From: Tissierellia bacterium
GTDB lineage: Bacteria; Bacillota; Clostridia; Tissierellales; Peptoniphilaceae
Assembly (NCBI GenBank): GCA_030537855.1
Contig: JAUNVD010000009.1
Span: 1 to 59,895, forward strand
DNA length: 59,895 nt
Reading direction: 5' to 3'
Shown one piece after another: positions 34,915 to 44,102 of the stretch. Each line of letters begins with the position of its first letter. Position 1 is the first letter of the stretch. The notes beneath the pieces are model-generated. The model searched no databases and was not told the DNA's origin. It was given only the letters and a program-made list of their open reading frames with translations. Position numbers and translations under genes: made by a program.

Positions 34915-37900
34915 ATGTTTTCATGGGAAAAACTGGGAAAAGCTTATAATACAAATGTTGAAATTTTTTTAAGTCATAATATTCTTATAGAAAGAATATA
35001 TATAAAAAAAGAAAAAATGGAAATGCATTTTCAACTACAAGCTGAAGAAGAACTTTCCGTAGGAGATACTGCTAAATGTAAAAAAATTTTAAAAGATTGC
35101 TTTAAACAGTTTAAAGTAAGTGTGGAGATTCGAATAAAAGAAAAGGAAGAGCTTACTCCAAAAGAATGGATTATAGAGGAATTGTATTCTTATTTACCTT
35201 CTTCTAAAGTTTGGGTGAAAGATGCTTCTTGGGAAATATGTGATAATGTTATTGTATTAACACCTCCTTCAGAAGAAAGTTTTTTCTCCATTACCCAAAA
35301 TGGTTTTTTACAACGAGTTTCTACACCCTTAAAAAGTAAATGGAATATGGAATTAAGAATATGTAAAAGTGATGAATGTTATATTCCAAATGATGAGGAT
35401 ATTGAAAATTTTTTACATCAACAAGCTAGTGAAGAGAATGAATTAAGTAAATCTATTTTACAAGAAGTAGAATTATCAAAGCCCAAGAAAAAGGTGCAGA
35501 AGAATAAAGAGGGTTCAACTTCCTATCGATGGGGGAAAAAGAGAGAATATCCAAAAATAAAAATGGGTGATATGGAAATGTATGGATTAAGCTCTTCCAT
35601 GGAAGGTACTATTTTTGACATTACTCATATTGAAACGAAAAAGGGCTTTCATATTGTAAAACTTTCTATTACCGATGGAATGACTTCTATATTATCTAAA
35701 ATATTTTTTGCAAAAAGTGAATGGTATGAAACTTTTGAAGAAAATATCCAGATAAATGATTATGTTGCGGTTTATGGTGTTATGGAATATGATAATTTTG
35801 AAAAAATGGATGTATTTAAGATAGACTCTCTAGAAAAATTAGAACCTAAAGTTAGGATGGATTTTGCTGAGGAAAAGAGGGTTGAGCTTCATGCCCATAC
35901 GCAAATGTCAGTAATGGACGGGATAATATCACCAAAGGATTTAGTTAAAAAAGCAAAAGAATTTGGACACAGTGCATTAGGGATTACAGATAATGGAGTT
36001 GTACAAGCCTTTCCTGATGCAATGAGTGCAGGATCTAAAGAATCTTTAAAAATAATTTACGGGCTAGAAGGAAATATCGTTCAAGATGAGAAGTCACTAG
36101 TTGAAAATACAGAATATTTTAAAAATCAAAATACCTATGTGGTTTTTGATTTAGAAACAACAGGATTATCATCTAGTTATGATATGATTACTGAAATAGG
36201 GGCTGTAAAAATACAAGAAGGCCAAGTGATTGATAGTTTTAGTCAACTGGTTAACCCAAAAAGAGGAATTCCTGAAAAGATTCAGATGTTAACTGGAATC
36301 ACCGACGAAATGGTTTCTAATCAGCCTGATATTGATGAAGTTTTACCAAAGTTTTGTACTTTTATTAAAGACTCAATTTTAGTTGCTCATAATGCAGAGT
36401 TTGATATTAATTTCATCCGATCCCAATTAAAACGAATAGGGAAATCCTTAGAAAATCCTTATTTAGATACTTTAACATTGGCTCGTATCCTTTATCCCGA
36501 TTTAACCAAGTATAATTTAGGTACTTTGTGTAAAAAATTTGGTATAAATTTACTAAATGCTCATCGTGCCGTTGATGACTCAGCAGCAACAGGGGAGCTT
36601 TTTTTAAAATTAATGGAAAAGGCGGAAGAAGACCATTTAAAAGATCAAATACTTTCGAAAAATGCTTTTCCTATTCAAACACCAAAAAAGGAACCAGCAC
36701 ACCATGTCACCATTCTTGCAAAATCACAAGTAGGATTGAAGAATTTATATGAATTAGTAAGTAAATCTCATTTAGAGTACTTTTATCGAGAGCCGAAAAT
36801 ACCTTTTTCTCTTTTAAAAGAAAAGAGAGAAGGGTTATTACTTGGTAGTGGTTGTGAAAAAGGTGAATTATTCCAAAGTTGCTTAAAGGGGAAAGAGAGA
36901 TCAGAACTTTTGAAGATTGCAAGTAACTTTGATTTTTTAGAAATACAGCCTCCATCTAATCATAAAACTTTATTAGAAAGAAAATTTATCGATTCTTTAG
37001 AAGATATTGAAAATATTAATAAATTAATTATTTCTATTGGAGAAGAATTAAAAGTTCCTGTAGTAGCAGTAGGGGATGTTCGTTATTTAGAACCTGAAGA
37101 TGATATTTACAGAAAAGTTTTAGTAATGGGATCACAGTTTAAAGGCCCTAGAGGTGAGGAAGAAAAAAATTATATTAAAAATAGGGTTGAAAACTTTTAT
37201 TTTAGAACCACTGATGAAATGTTAAAGGAATTTTCTTTTTTAGGTGATGAGAAAGCTTACGAAGTTGTGGTTAAAAATACAAATAAAATTGCAGATATGA
37301 TAGAAGATTTTCCTGCAATACCTCATGGGAAATTCCCACCTTTCATTGAAGGAGCAGAAGAAGATTTAAAAAATATAAGTTATGAAAATGCTTATAAGAT
37401 ATATGGGAAACCTCTTCCTCCATTAATTGAAGAAAGACTGGAAACAGAACTGGATTCTATTATTTCTAATGGCTATGCTGTTATGTACATTATAGCCCAC
37501 CAATTAGTGGAAAAATCTATGGAAGATGGTTACTATGTAGGATCTAGAGGGTCTGTAGGTTCTTCTTTTGTAGCCACCATGTCAAATATTACAGAAGTTA
37601 ATCCTCTCCCACCACATTATATTTGCCCAAACTGTAAATATAGTGAGTTTAGCGATGATTTAAGTATTGGTTCAGGTGTAGATTTACCTGACAAAAAGTG
37701 CCCAAATTGTACTACTGACTTATTAAAGGATGGTCACAATATTCCCTTTGAAGTTTTCTTAGGATTTCATGGAGATAAGGAACCAGATATTGATTTAAAC
37801 TTTGCAGGAGAATACCAAGCCACTGCACATAAGTATATTGAAACACTTTTTGGCGAAGGCTATGTTTTCCGTGCTGGTACCATTGGAACACTAGCAGAAC

Positions 37901-39210
37901 GAACAGCATATGGTTATGTACTAGGATACTTTGAAGATATGAATCTTCCTAATAATAAAACAGAAATGGAACGTTTGGTAAAGGGTTGTGTTGGAGTGAA
38001 ACGAACAAGTGGACAACATCCAGGAGGTATTATGATTTGTCCAAAAAACAAAGACATTCATGATTTTACCCCAATACAATATCCAGCTAATGATCCAAAA
38101 TCTGGAAGAATTACTACTCATTTTGATTACCATTCCATTAGTGAAAATATTTTAAAGCTAGATATTTTAGGGCATGATACTCCCACTATTATTCGTATGC
38201 TAGAGGATTTTACAGGGTTTTCGTCAGAAAATATAAAATTAGATGACCCTGGAACTTTATCTCTTTTTGCAAGCTTTGAACCTTTAAAAGCAGATACTAC
38301 TATATTCTCAGCTGATACAGGCACTTTAGGTATACCAGAATTTGGAACTAGGTTTACACAAGATATGCTAATGGATACAAAATGTAGCACTTTTTCAGAG
38401 TTAGTTCGAATCAGTGGCCTTTCTCATGGTACCGATGTTTGGACTGGAAATGCGCAAGAGTTGGTACGTCAAGGAAAAGCAACTTTGTCTGAAGTTATAT
38501 CTACTAGAGAAGATATTATGATTTATCTTATGAATGCTGGTGCTAAGAATAAAATGGCTTTTGATGTTATGGAAAAGGTTAGAAAAGGTAAAGGAATTCC
38601 AGAAGAGTATTATGAAGAAATGTTAAAACTACCTCTTCCAGAATGGTATATTGACTCTTGTGAAAAGATTAAATACATGTTTCCGAAAGCTCATGCTGTA
38701 GCCTATGTTATGATGAGTTTCCGTATAGCTTATTATAAGTTAAATTATCCAGAAGCTTTTTATGCTTCATATTTTACTCAAAAGTTAGCTGATGCTAATG
38801 GAGCTCTGTTAATACAAGGGTGGCAACCAATCAAACATAGATTAAATGAAATTATTAGTAAAGGATATTCTGTTACAACAAAGGAAAAAAATGAAAAGAC
38901 AGTTTTAGAAGTGGCATTAGAAATGTTTGCTAGAGGTTATCAATTTTTAGATGTAGATATTTATGAGTCAGATTCTGCGAAGTTTATACCTACAAAAGAA
39001 GGAATCCGGCTTCCTTTACAATCCTTACCCGGTCTAGGTGCTAATGTTGCTAATGCTATTGTAGAGGAAAGGGAAAAAGGTGTATTCTTATCTGTTGAGG
39101 ATTTAAAGAGTAGAACGAAAGCTGGAAATCGAGTGATAGAAACTTTAGATTTCCACGGAAGTATCAATAAATTACCTGAAACAAATCAGTTAAGTCTCTT
39201 TCAGCTTTAA
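34915..39210 (+). CDS. polC: DNA polymerase III alpha subunit, PolC type
   Basis: A 1431-residue Gram-positive replicase. The order is N-terminal domains, an OB-fold (about 225-310), a PHP domain split around an exonuclease (ELHAHTQMSVMDG near 323; the 3'-5' exonuclease VFDLETTGL near 409), then the polymerase. SRGSVGSSFVATM and catalytic DIDLNFAGEYQ (Asp958) follow, and the zinc-finger cysteines CPNCKY and CPNC lie between these two motifs. The C-terminus has PEAFYASYFT and LPGLGANVANAIVEER (helix-hairpin-helix). Length is usual for PolC. It begins one base after ispG stops, behind TTAGGAGAA. Confidence 0.98.
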   Translation: MFSWEKLGKAYNTNVEIFLSHNILIERIYIKKEKMEMHFQLQAEEELSVGDTAKCKKILKDCFKQFKVSVEIRIKEKEELTPKEWIIEELYSYLPSSKVWVKDASWEICDNVIVLTPPSEESFFSITQNGFLQRVSTPLKSKWNMELRICKSDECYIPNDEDIENFLHQQASEENELSKSILQEVELSKPKKKVQKNKEGSTSYRWGKKREYPKIKMGDMEMYGLSSSMEGTIFDITHIETKKGFHIVKLSITDGMTSILSKIFFAKSEWYETFEENIQINDYVAVYGVMEYDNFEKMDVFKIDSLEKLEPKVRMDFAEEKRVELHAHTQMSVMDGIISPKDLVKKAKEFGHSALGITDNGVVQAFPDAMSAGSKESLKIIYGLEGNIVQDEKSLVENTEYFKNQNTYVVFDLETTGLSSSYDMITEIGAVKIQEGQVIDSFSQLVNPKRGIPEKIQMLTGITDEMVSNQPDIDEVLPKFCTFIKDSILVAHNAEFDINFIRSQLKRIGKSLENPYLDTLTLARILYPDLTKYNLGTLCKKFGINLLNAHRAVDDSAATGELFLKLMEKAEEDHLKDQILSKNAFPIQTPKKEPAHHVTILAKSQVGLKNLYELVSKSHLEYFYREPKIPFSLLKEKREGLLLGSGCEKGELFQSCLKGKERSELLKIASNFDFLEIQPPSNHKTLLERKFIDSLEDIENINKLIISIGEELKVPVVAVGDVRYLEPEDDIYRKVLVMGSQFKGPRGEEEKNYIKNRVENFYFRTTDEMLKEFSFLGDEKAYEVVVKNTNKIADMIEDFPAIPHGKFPPFIEGAEEDLKNISYENAYKIYGKPLPPLIEERLETELDSIISNGYAVMYIIAHQLVEKSMEDGYYVGSRGSVGSSFVATMSNITEVNPLPPHYICPNCKYSEFSDDLSIGSGVDLPDKKCPNCTTDLLKDGHNIPFEVFLGFHGDKEPDIDLNFAGEYQATAHKYIETLFGEGYVFRAGTIGTLAERTAYGYVLGYFEDMNLPNNKTEMERLVKGCVGVKRTSGQHPGGIMICPKNKDIHDFTPIQYPANDPKSGRITTHFDYHSISENILKLDILGHDTPTIIRMLEDFTGFSSENIKLDDPGTLSLFASFEPLKADTTIFSADTGTLGIPEFGTRFTQDMLMDTKCSTFSELVRISGLSHGTDVWTGNAQELVRQGKATLSEVISTREDIMIYLMNAGAKNKMAFDVMEKVRKGKGIPEEYYEEMLKLPLPEWYIDSCEKIKYMFPKAHAVAYVMMSFRIAYYKLNYPEAFYASYFTQKLADANGALLIQGWQPIKHRLNEIISKGYSVTTKEKNEKTVLEVALEMFARGYQFLDVDIYESDSAKFIPTKEGIRLPLQSLPGLGANVANAIVEEREKGVFLSVEDLKSRTKAGNRVIETLDFHGSINKLPETNQLSLFQL

Positions 39211-39225
39211 CTTTTCATAAATTTG

Positions 39226-39234
39226 TGTTATAAT
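39226..39234 (+). promoter_or_regulatory. Extended -10 promoter of the rimP-nusA-infB operon
   Basis: TGTTATAAT contains the TGn extension and a perfect TATAAT (39229-39234). No good -35 is seen, as is common for extended -10 promoters. Transcription would start near 39241, only 20 bp before a strong terminator. Confidence 0.65.
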
Positions 39235-39260
39235 GTACGTATTAAAGATACGATGTAATG

Positions 39261-39290
39261 AACTAGAGTGGACCCCACTCTAGTTTTTTT
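39261..39290 (+). terminator. Terminator/attenuator in the rimP leader
   Basis: AACTAGAGTG (39261-39270) pairs perfectly with CACTCTAGTT (39276-39285) across GACCC and is followed by T to 39290. It lies after the operon promoter and 22 bp before the rimP start codon, so it can terminate both polC transcripts and most new rimP transcripts. In B. subtilis the rimP (ylxS)-nusA leader has a NusA-dependent terminator used for autoregulation; the same placement is seen here. Confidence 0.88.
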
Positions 39291-39311
39291 ACGGAAGGAG
39301 GCTCTTTAGAC

Positions 39312-39767
39312 ATGAAAGTTGATAAAAAGGCCGTGAAACAAAAAGCATTGGAAACTGCAGATTCTTTAGGCTATGAATTAGTAGATCAGGAATTCAAGAA
39401 GATGAAAGATACTCTTCATGTGATTAACTATATTTATAAAAAAGAAGGTGTAACATTAGATGATTGCACAAAATTCAGCCAAGCTTTAGGTAAGTCTCTA
39501 GATGATGAAGATTTGTTCCAAGAACCTTATGTTTTAGAAGTGTCTTCTCCAGGCTTAGATCGACCATTAAAGAATGAAAGAGATTATAAAAGAAATATTG
39601 GTAATTTAGTGGATGTCAGTTTATATTCTGCCTTTCAAGGGAAAAAGAAATTTCAAGGTTATCTCAAAGATTACAACTCAGAAGAAATTATATTAAATAT
39701 CGATGATGAGATGATCCATTTACCAATTTCTTCCATCTCGTTAATGAGACAAGCGATTATATTTTAG
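39312..39767 (+). CDS. rimP: Ribosome maturation factor RimP
   Basis: A 151-residue factor for 30S subunit assembly. The N-terminal domain includes LGYELVDQEFKK and the characteristic VTLDDCTKFSQALGKSLDDED, followed by YVLEVSSPGLDRPLKNERDYKR. The C-terminal SH3-like domain ends the protein. GGAGG precedes the ATG at 39312. It is first in the nusA operon and sits directly behind the leader terminator. Confidence 0.96.
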   Translation: MKVDKKAVKQKALETADSLGYELVDQEFKKMKDTLHVINYIYKKEGVTLDDCTKFSQALGKSLDDEDLFQEPYVLEVSSPGLDRPLKNERDYKRNIGNLVDVSLYSAFQGKKKFQGYLKDYNSEEIILNIDDEMIHLPISSISLMRQAIIF

Positions 39768-39776
39768 GAGGAAAGA

Positions 39777-41024
39777 ATGAACGTTGAATTTATAACGGCG
39801 TTAAATGAAATTGAAAAAGAAAAAGGTGTACCAAAAGAAGTTATTTTTGAAGCTTTAGAATCAGCATTAATATCAAGTTATAAAAAGAACTTTAAAACAG
39901 CACAAAATGTTGAAGTAGAAATGAATCGTGAGACCGGAGAGATTTCTTTATTTGCATTAAAGGATGTTGTGGAAGTGGTGGAAGATAAAAATTCTGAAAT
40001 TTCCTTAGAAGATGCAAAAAGAATTCATGCTTCCTATGAAATAGGTGATGTTGTTCGATATAAGTTACAACCAGAGAACTTTGGTAGAATAGCAGCTCAG
40101 ACAGCGAAGCAAGTGGTAATACAACGTATTAAAGATGCAGAGAGAGATGTTATCTATGATGAATATATTGACAGAGAAAATGAAATCATAACCGGTGATG
40201 TTCAAAGAATAAGTAAAAATAATGTGTTTTTTGATTTAGGAAAAACAGAAGCAATTTTACCACCAAATGAACAAATTAGTGGAGAATATTACGAACAAGG
40301 ACAGAGAATTAAACTATTACTTTTAGAAGTAAAAAAGACGACAAAAGGTCCACAAATCATTTTATCACGTTCTCATCCTAGTTTAGTAAAGCGATTGTTT
40401 GAATTAGAAGTCCCTGAAATTAGCCAAGGAATAGTAGAAATATATTCTATTGCTAGGGAAGCAGGATCAAGAACAAAAATTGCTGTATTTTCAAAAGATC
40501 CAGATGTGGATCCACTGGGAGCTTGTGTTGGATTTAAAGGAAATCGGGTAAAATCAATTGTAGATGAACTTTACAATGAAAAAATTGATATTGTAATTTG
40601 GGAGAAAGAAATAGACAAGTTTATTGCCAATTCACTTAGTCCTTCTAAAGTTTTGAAAGTATTTGTAAATCCCAAGGAAAAGGGGGCTATGGTTGTTGTC
40701 CCTGATTATCAATTGTCATTAGCCATTGGAAAAGAAGGTCAAAATGCAAGATTAGCGGCAAAGCTTACAAATTGGAAAGTCGATATTAAATCAGAAACTC
40801 AATTTGAAGAATATTTAGAAGAAAATCATCTATCTGAAGAGGAATTATCTGAAATATTTTCATATTCTTCTTCTAATGAAGATACGGATTTAGAGCATAA
40901 TGAATGGATTGACTCTAAAGATGGTATAGATGAAAATACACCTCAAGAAGAAAATGACTTAGACTATTTTGAGGAAGATAACTTCGTAGATGAAAACGTG
41001 GAAGATAACTTTGAACAGGAATAA
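39777..41024 (+). CDS. nusA: Transcription termination/antitermination factor NusA
   Basis: A 415-residue NusA. The N-terminal RNA polymerase-binding domain has EKGVPKEVIFEALESALISSYKK; the S1 domain includes IITGDVQRISKNNVFFDLGKTEAILP; two KH domains carry GACVGFKGNRVKSIVDEL and LAIGKEGQNARLAAKLTNW. A very acidic tail of about 65 residues follows (many Asp and Glu), longer than in B. subtilis NusA (about 370 residues). Because NusA stimulates pausing and intrinsic termination, the leader terminator of this operon may be under its own control. Confidence 0.97.
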   Translation: MNVEFITALNEIEKEKGVPKEVIFEALESALISSYKKNFKTAQNVEVEMNRETGEISLFALKDVVEVVEDKNSEISLEDAKRIHASYEIGDVVRYKLQPENFGRIAAQTAKQVVIQRIKDAERDVIYDEYIDRENEIITGDVQRISKNNVFFDLGKTEAILPPNEQISGEYYEQGQRIKLLLLEVKKTTKGPQIILSRSHPSLVKRLFELEVPEISQGIVEIYSIAREAGSRTKIAVFSKDPDVDPLGACVGFKGNRVKSIVDELYNEKIDIVIWEKEIDKFIANSLSPSKVLKVFVNPKEKGAMVVVPDYQLSLAIGKEGQNARLAAKLTNWKVDIKSETQFEEYLEENHLSEEELSEIFSYSSSNEDTDLEHNEWIDSKDGIDENTPQEENDLDYFEEDNFVDENVEDNFEQE

Positions 41025-41062
41025 TTTTTAAAGAATATTATAGAAGTTTAATGGAGTAGACC

Positions 41063-41329
41063 ATGAAAAAAGTGAAAAAGATACCTATGAGAAAATGTGT
41101 AGGTTGTCAAGAAAATAAGTCAAAAAAAGAATTGATACGGATAGTAAAGAATAAAGAAGGGGAGATCTTTGTAGATCAAACTGGAAAGGCGAATGGACGA
41201 GGTGCATATATTTGTTTAGATATACAATGTTTTGAAAAGGCAAAAAAAAGCAACTCTCTTCAAAGGGCTTTAGGAGCCAAAATATCTGAAGAGACATTCC
41301 AAACTTTAAAAGATACTCTGAATAAATAA
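41063..41329 (+). CDS. rnpM: RnpM/YlxR RNA-binding protein
   Basis: An 88-residue member of the YlxR family, a small RNA-binding protein reported to modulate RNase P in B. subtilis. The family signature RKCVGCQENKSKKELIRIV opens it, followed by DQTGKANGRGAYIC and the basic helix with KSNSLQRALG. It lies in its usual place after nusA. The L7Ae-like gene ylxQ, which normally follows, is absent; infB starts 27 bases later. Confidence 0.93.
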   Translation: MKKVKKIPMRKCVGCQENKSKKELIRIVKNKEGEIFVDQTGKANGRGAYICLDIQCFEKAKKSNSLQRALGAKISEETFQTLKDTLNK

Positions 41330-41356
41330 TCACCTTTCACTGAGGAGGTGTTTCCA

Positions 41357-43771
41357 TTGTCAAAAATAAGAGTACATGCATTGGCAAAGGAACTGGGGAT
41401 GACCAGTAAAGATTTAATAGATGAAATTAACAAAACGAATATTAAGGTAAAAAGTAATTTAAGTACATTGAGTTCAGAAGACGCTCAACATATGAGAAAA
41501 TTATTATCTGAAAAAAAGAATACTCCTAAAAAAGGACAAGAAACAAAATCGAAGAATCAAACTTCAGGTCAAAAAGACTATAAAAAGAATGACCATAAAA
41601 AGAAAGATGGGAAAGAGAAAAAATTTGACCCAAAAAATAAAAATAAAGATAAAAAGGGTCCAACCCAAAAAGATAATAACAAGAAAAATATGGAAAAGAA
41701 AGAATCAAAGGCTAAGGACAAAAATAAAAAAGATTATAAAAACAAAAAGAAAATAGACCAAAATAAGAATAAGAATAAAAGACATCAGGATAACGAGAAT
41801 CAGAAAAAGACGAATCAAGGTAGAGGAAATCAAAATAAAGAAAAGGATAAAAAAGATAAGTCTGGAAAATCCAATGGCTCTAAAACAAAAGGAAAACAAG
41901 AAAATAAGAGTAAGGATCGTAGACCTCGCCAAAAAATTCGTCGTACTGGAAAGACAGAAAGAGAAAGAAAGAAAAAAGCTGCATTGGCTAAAGAGGCAAA
42001 AATGGAAAGTAATAAATTAGAAATTCAAGCACCTATTACTGTAAAGGATTTTGCAGAGGAAATTTCTGTACCTGTGGGACAAGTTATTACGAAGTTAATT
42101 GGATTAGGTGTTATGATGACTCAAAACGAAACCATAGACGAAGATATTGTTATAATGATTGCAGATGAGTTTGACAAAGATGTAGAAATTGTAACTCCAG
42201 AGGAAGAAGAAACCATTGAAGATAAATATGAACTGGATTTTGAAGATAATCCTAACTTTTTAAAAGAACGTCCCCCAGTTGTTACAGTTATGGGTCATGT
42301 TGATCATGGAAAAACTTCTTTATTGGATTGTATTAAATCTACTAGAGTGACTGAAGGGGAAGCTGGTGGGATCACACAGCATATAGGAGCTTATATTGTA
42401 AATGTGAGAAATAAAAAAGTGACCTTTTTAGATACTCCTGGTCACGAAGCTTTTACTTCCATGCGTTCCCGAGGTGCACAAATAACAGATATTGCTATTT
42501 TAGTAGTTGCTGCTGATGATGGAGTAATGCCTCAAACGGTAGAAGCTATTAACCATGCAAAGGCAGCTGATGTACCAATTATTGTTGCCATTAATAAAAT
42601 GGATAAGCCTACTGCAAATCCTGAAAGAATTAAACAGGAATTAACAGAATATAATCTTGTTCCTGAAGATTGGGGAGGAGATACTATTGTAGTTCCTGTT
42701 AGTGCTAAAGAAAATACAGGTATTGATGAACTTTTAGAGATGATTCTCTTAGTTTCTGAAATCCAAGAGTTAAAAGCTAATCCAAATCGACAAGCAATTG
42801 GTACTGTAATTGAAGCAGAATTAGATAAGGGAAAAGGTCCAATGGCCACAATTTTAGTGCAAAAGGGAACTCTTCGTTTTGGGGATTCTGTTGTGACAGG
42901 TAAAGCTCATGGTCGAATTCGTGCGATGACAGATGATAAAGGTAAAGATGTTAAAAGAGCTACTCCCTCTACTCCTGTTGTTATTCTAGGTTTAGATGAA
43001 GTTCCTAATGCAGGGGACATGATTTATGCTGTATCAGATGATAAACTAGCACGTGAAATTGCTGATAAAAATAGAGAGAACTATCGAGAAGAAAAACTTG
43101 CTAATACAAATAAAGTTTCTTTAGAAAATCTATTTGATCGGATTAAAGAAGGACAACTTAAGGATCTTAATTTAGTTGTAAAGGCAGATGTGAAAGGATC
43201 TGTTGAAGCTCTTAATCAATCTTTATTAAAGTTAAGTAATGAAGAAGTTAAAATTAATATTATCCATTCAGGTGCAGGTGGAATTAACGAAAGTGACATC
43301 TCCTTGGCAACAGCTTCTAATGCTTTAGTTATAGGTTTTAATGTTCGTCCTAATATGAACGCACAAGAATTAGCAGAAGTAGAGGAAGTTGATGTTAGAA
43401 CGTATCGTGTTATTTACGATATTATTAATGATATTAAATCTGCTGTAAGTGGTTTACTTGAACCTACCATTGTAGAAGAAATTCTAGGACGTTGTGAAGT
43501 TAGACAAACCTTTAAACTTCCTAATAATAATATTGTTGCTGGAATGTATGTGTTAAAAGGTAAAATTGTTCGTAATGGACAAGTAAAAGTTCTAAGAGAT
43601 GATATTGTAATCCATGAAGGTGCAATTAGTTCTTTAAAGCGTTTTAAAGATGATGTAAGAGAAATAGCAACAGGTTATGAAGGTGGTCTAACCATTGATA
43701 ACTTCAATGATATAAAGGTTGGAGACACCTTAGAGTGTTTCGTATTAAAAGAAGTAAAGAAAGAATTATAA
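41357..43771 (+). CDS. infB: Translation initiation factor IF-2
   Basis: An 804-residue IF-2. The N-terminal IF2_N domain (RVHALAKELGMTSKDLIDEIN) is followed by a highly charged linker of about 150 residues made mostly of Lys, Asn, Asp and Gln. The second IF2_N domain comes next, then the GTPase with G1 GHVDHGKTS, DTPGHEA and NKMDK, and domains II-IV. I choose TTG 41357, six bases behind GAGGAGGTG; a GTG at 41348 overlaps that ribosome site. The linker's A-rich codons create spurious long reading frames on the reverse strand. Confidence 0.97.
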   Translation: MSKIRVHALAKELGMTSKDLIDEINKTNIKVKSNLSTLSSEDAQHMRKLLSEKKNTPKKGQETKSKNQTSGQKDYKKNDHKKKDGKEKKFDPKNKNKDKKGPTQKDNNKKNMEKKESKAKDKNKKDYKNKKKIDQNKNKNKRHQDNENQKKTNQGRGNQNKEKDKKDKSGKSNGSKTKGKQENKSKDRRPRQKIRRTGKTERERKKKAALAKEAKMESNKLEIQAPITVKDFAEEISVPVGQVITKLIGLGVMMTQNETIDEDIVIMIADEFDKDVEIVTPEEEETIEDKYELDFEDNPNFLKERPPVVTVMGHVDHGKTSLLDCIKSTRVTEGEAGGITQHIGAYIVNVRNKKVTFLDTPGHEAFTSMRSRGAQITDIAILVVAADDGVMPQTVEAINHAKAADVPIIVAINKMDKPTANPERIKQELTEYNLVPEDWGGDTIVVPVSAKENTGIDELLEMILLVSEIQELKANPNRQAIGTVIEAELDKGKGPMATILVQKGTLRFGDSVVTGKAHGRIRAMTDDKGKDVKRATPSTPVVILGLDEVPNAGDMIYAVSDDKLAREIADKNRENYREEKLANTNKVSLENLFDRIKEGQLKDLNLVVKADVKGSVEALNQSLLKLSNEEVKINIIHSGAGGINESDISLATASNALVIGFNVRPNMNAQELAEVEEVDVRTYRVIYDIINDIKSAVSGLLEPTIVEEILGRCEVRQTFKLPNNNIVAGMYVLKGKIVRNGQVKVLRDDIVIHEGAISSLKRFKDDVREIATGYEGGLTIDNFNDIKVGDTLECFVLKEVKKEL

Positions 43772-44102
43772 AATATCAGAGGAACTAAAGCGAGAAATAT
43801 CTGATATTGTTCAAAACAAGATAAAGGATCCTCGTATTTCTCCCATAGTGAGTATTTCCAAAGTTAATGTTACTGGTGATCTCTCATTTGCAACAGTAGG
43901 TGTTTCTGTTCTTGGTGATAAGAGGGAAAGAGAAGAAACCTTAAAAGGACTTGAAAGTGCAAAAGGCTTTATAAAAAAAGAACTGGGAAAAAATTTAAAA
44001 TTACGAGCGATTCCAGAATTGATCTTTGAAAATGATGAGTCCATTGAAAAGTCTATGGAGATGTTTAAACTCATTGAAGAGGTCAATCATGATGAAAAAT
44101 AA
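43761..44102 (+). CDS. rbfA: Ribosome-binding factor A, start codon not identifiable
   Basis: The frame reads KNYKISEELKREISDIV, then KIKDPRISPIVSISKVNVTGDLSFAT, an excellent match to RbfA, which binds 16S rRNA during 30S maturation. About 113 codons from 43761 give the usual length. But between the in-frame TAA at 43755-43757 and the conserved SEELKRE there is no ATG, GTG or TTG; only AGA, AAG, AAT, TAT, AAA, ATA. The first normal start, GTG 43848, would remove about 29 conserved residues including helix 1. Either ATA 43773 or another non-standard codon is used, or a small deletion or sequence error removed the start. The end overlaps nrnA. Confidence 0.72.
   Translation, partial: KNYKISEELKREISDIVQNKIKDPRISPIVSISKVNVTGDLSFATVGVSVLGDKREREETLKGLESAKGFIKKELGKNLKLRAIPELIFENDESIEKSMEMFKLIEEVNHDEK

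Noticed and set aside
41526-41932. Reverse-strand frames opposite the IF-2 linker
   Set aside because: They arise from the purine-rich codons of the linker (poly Lys/Asn read backwards gives Phe/Leu/Ile) and have no ribosome sites.
43848-44102. rbfA starting at GTG 43848 (84 residues)
   Set aside because: It would discard clearly homologous residues just upstream, including KDPRIS, so it cannot be the natural start of a functional RbfA.
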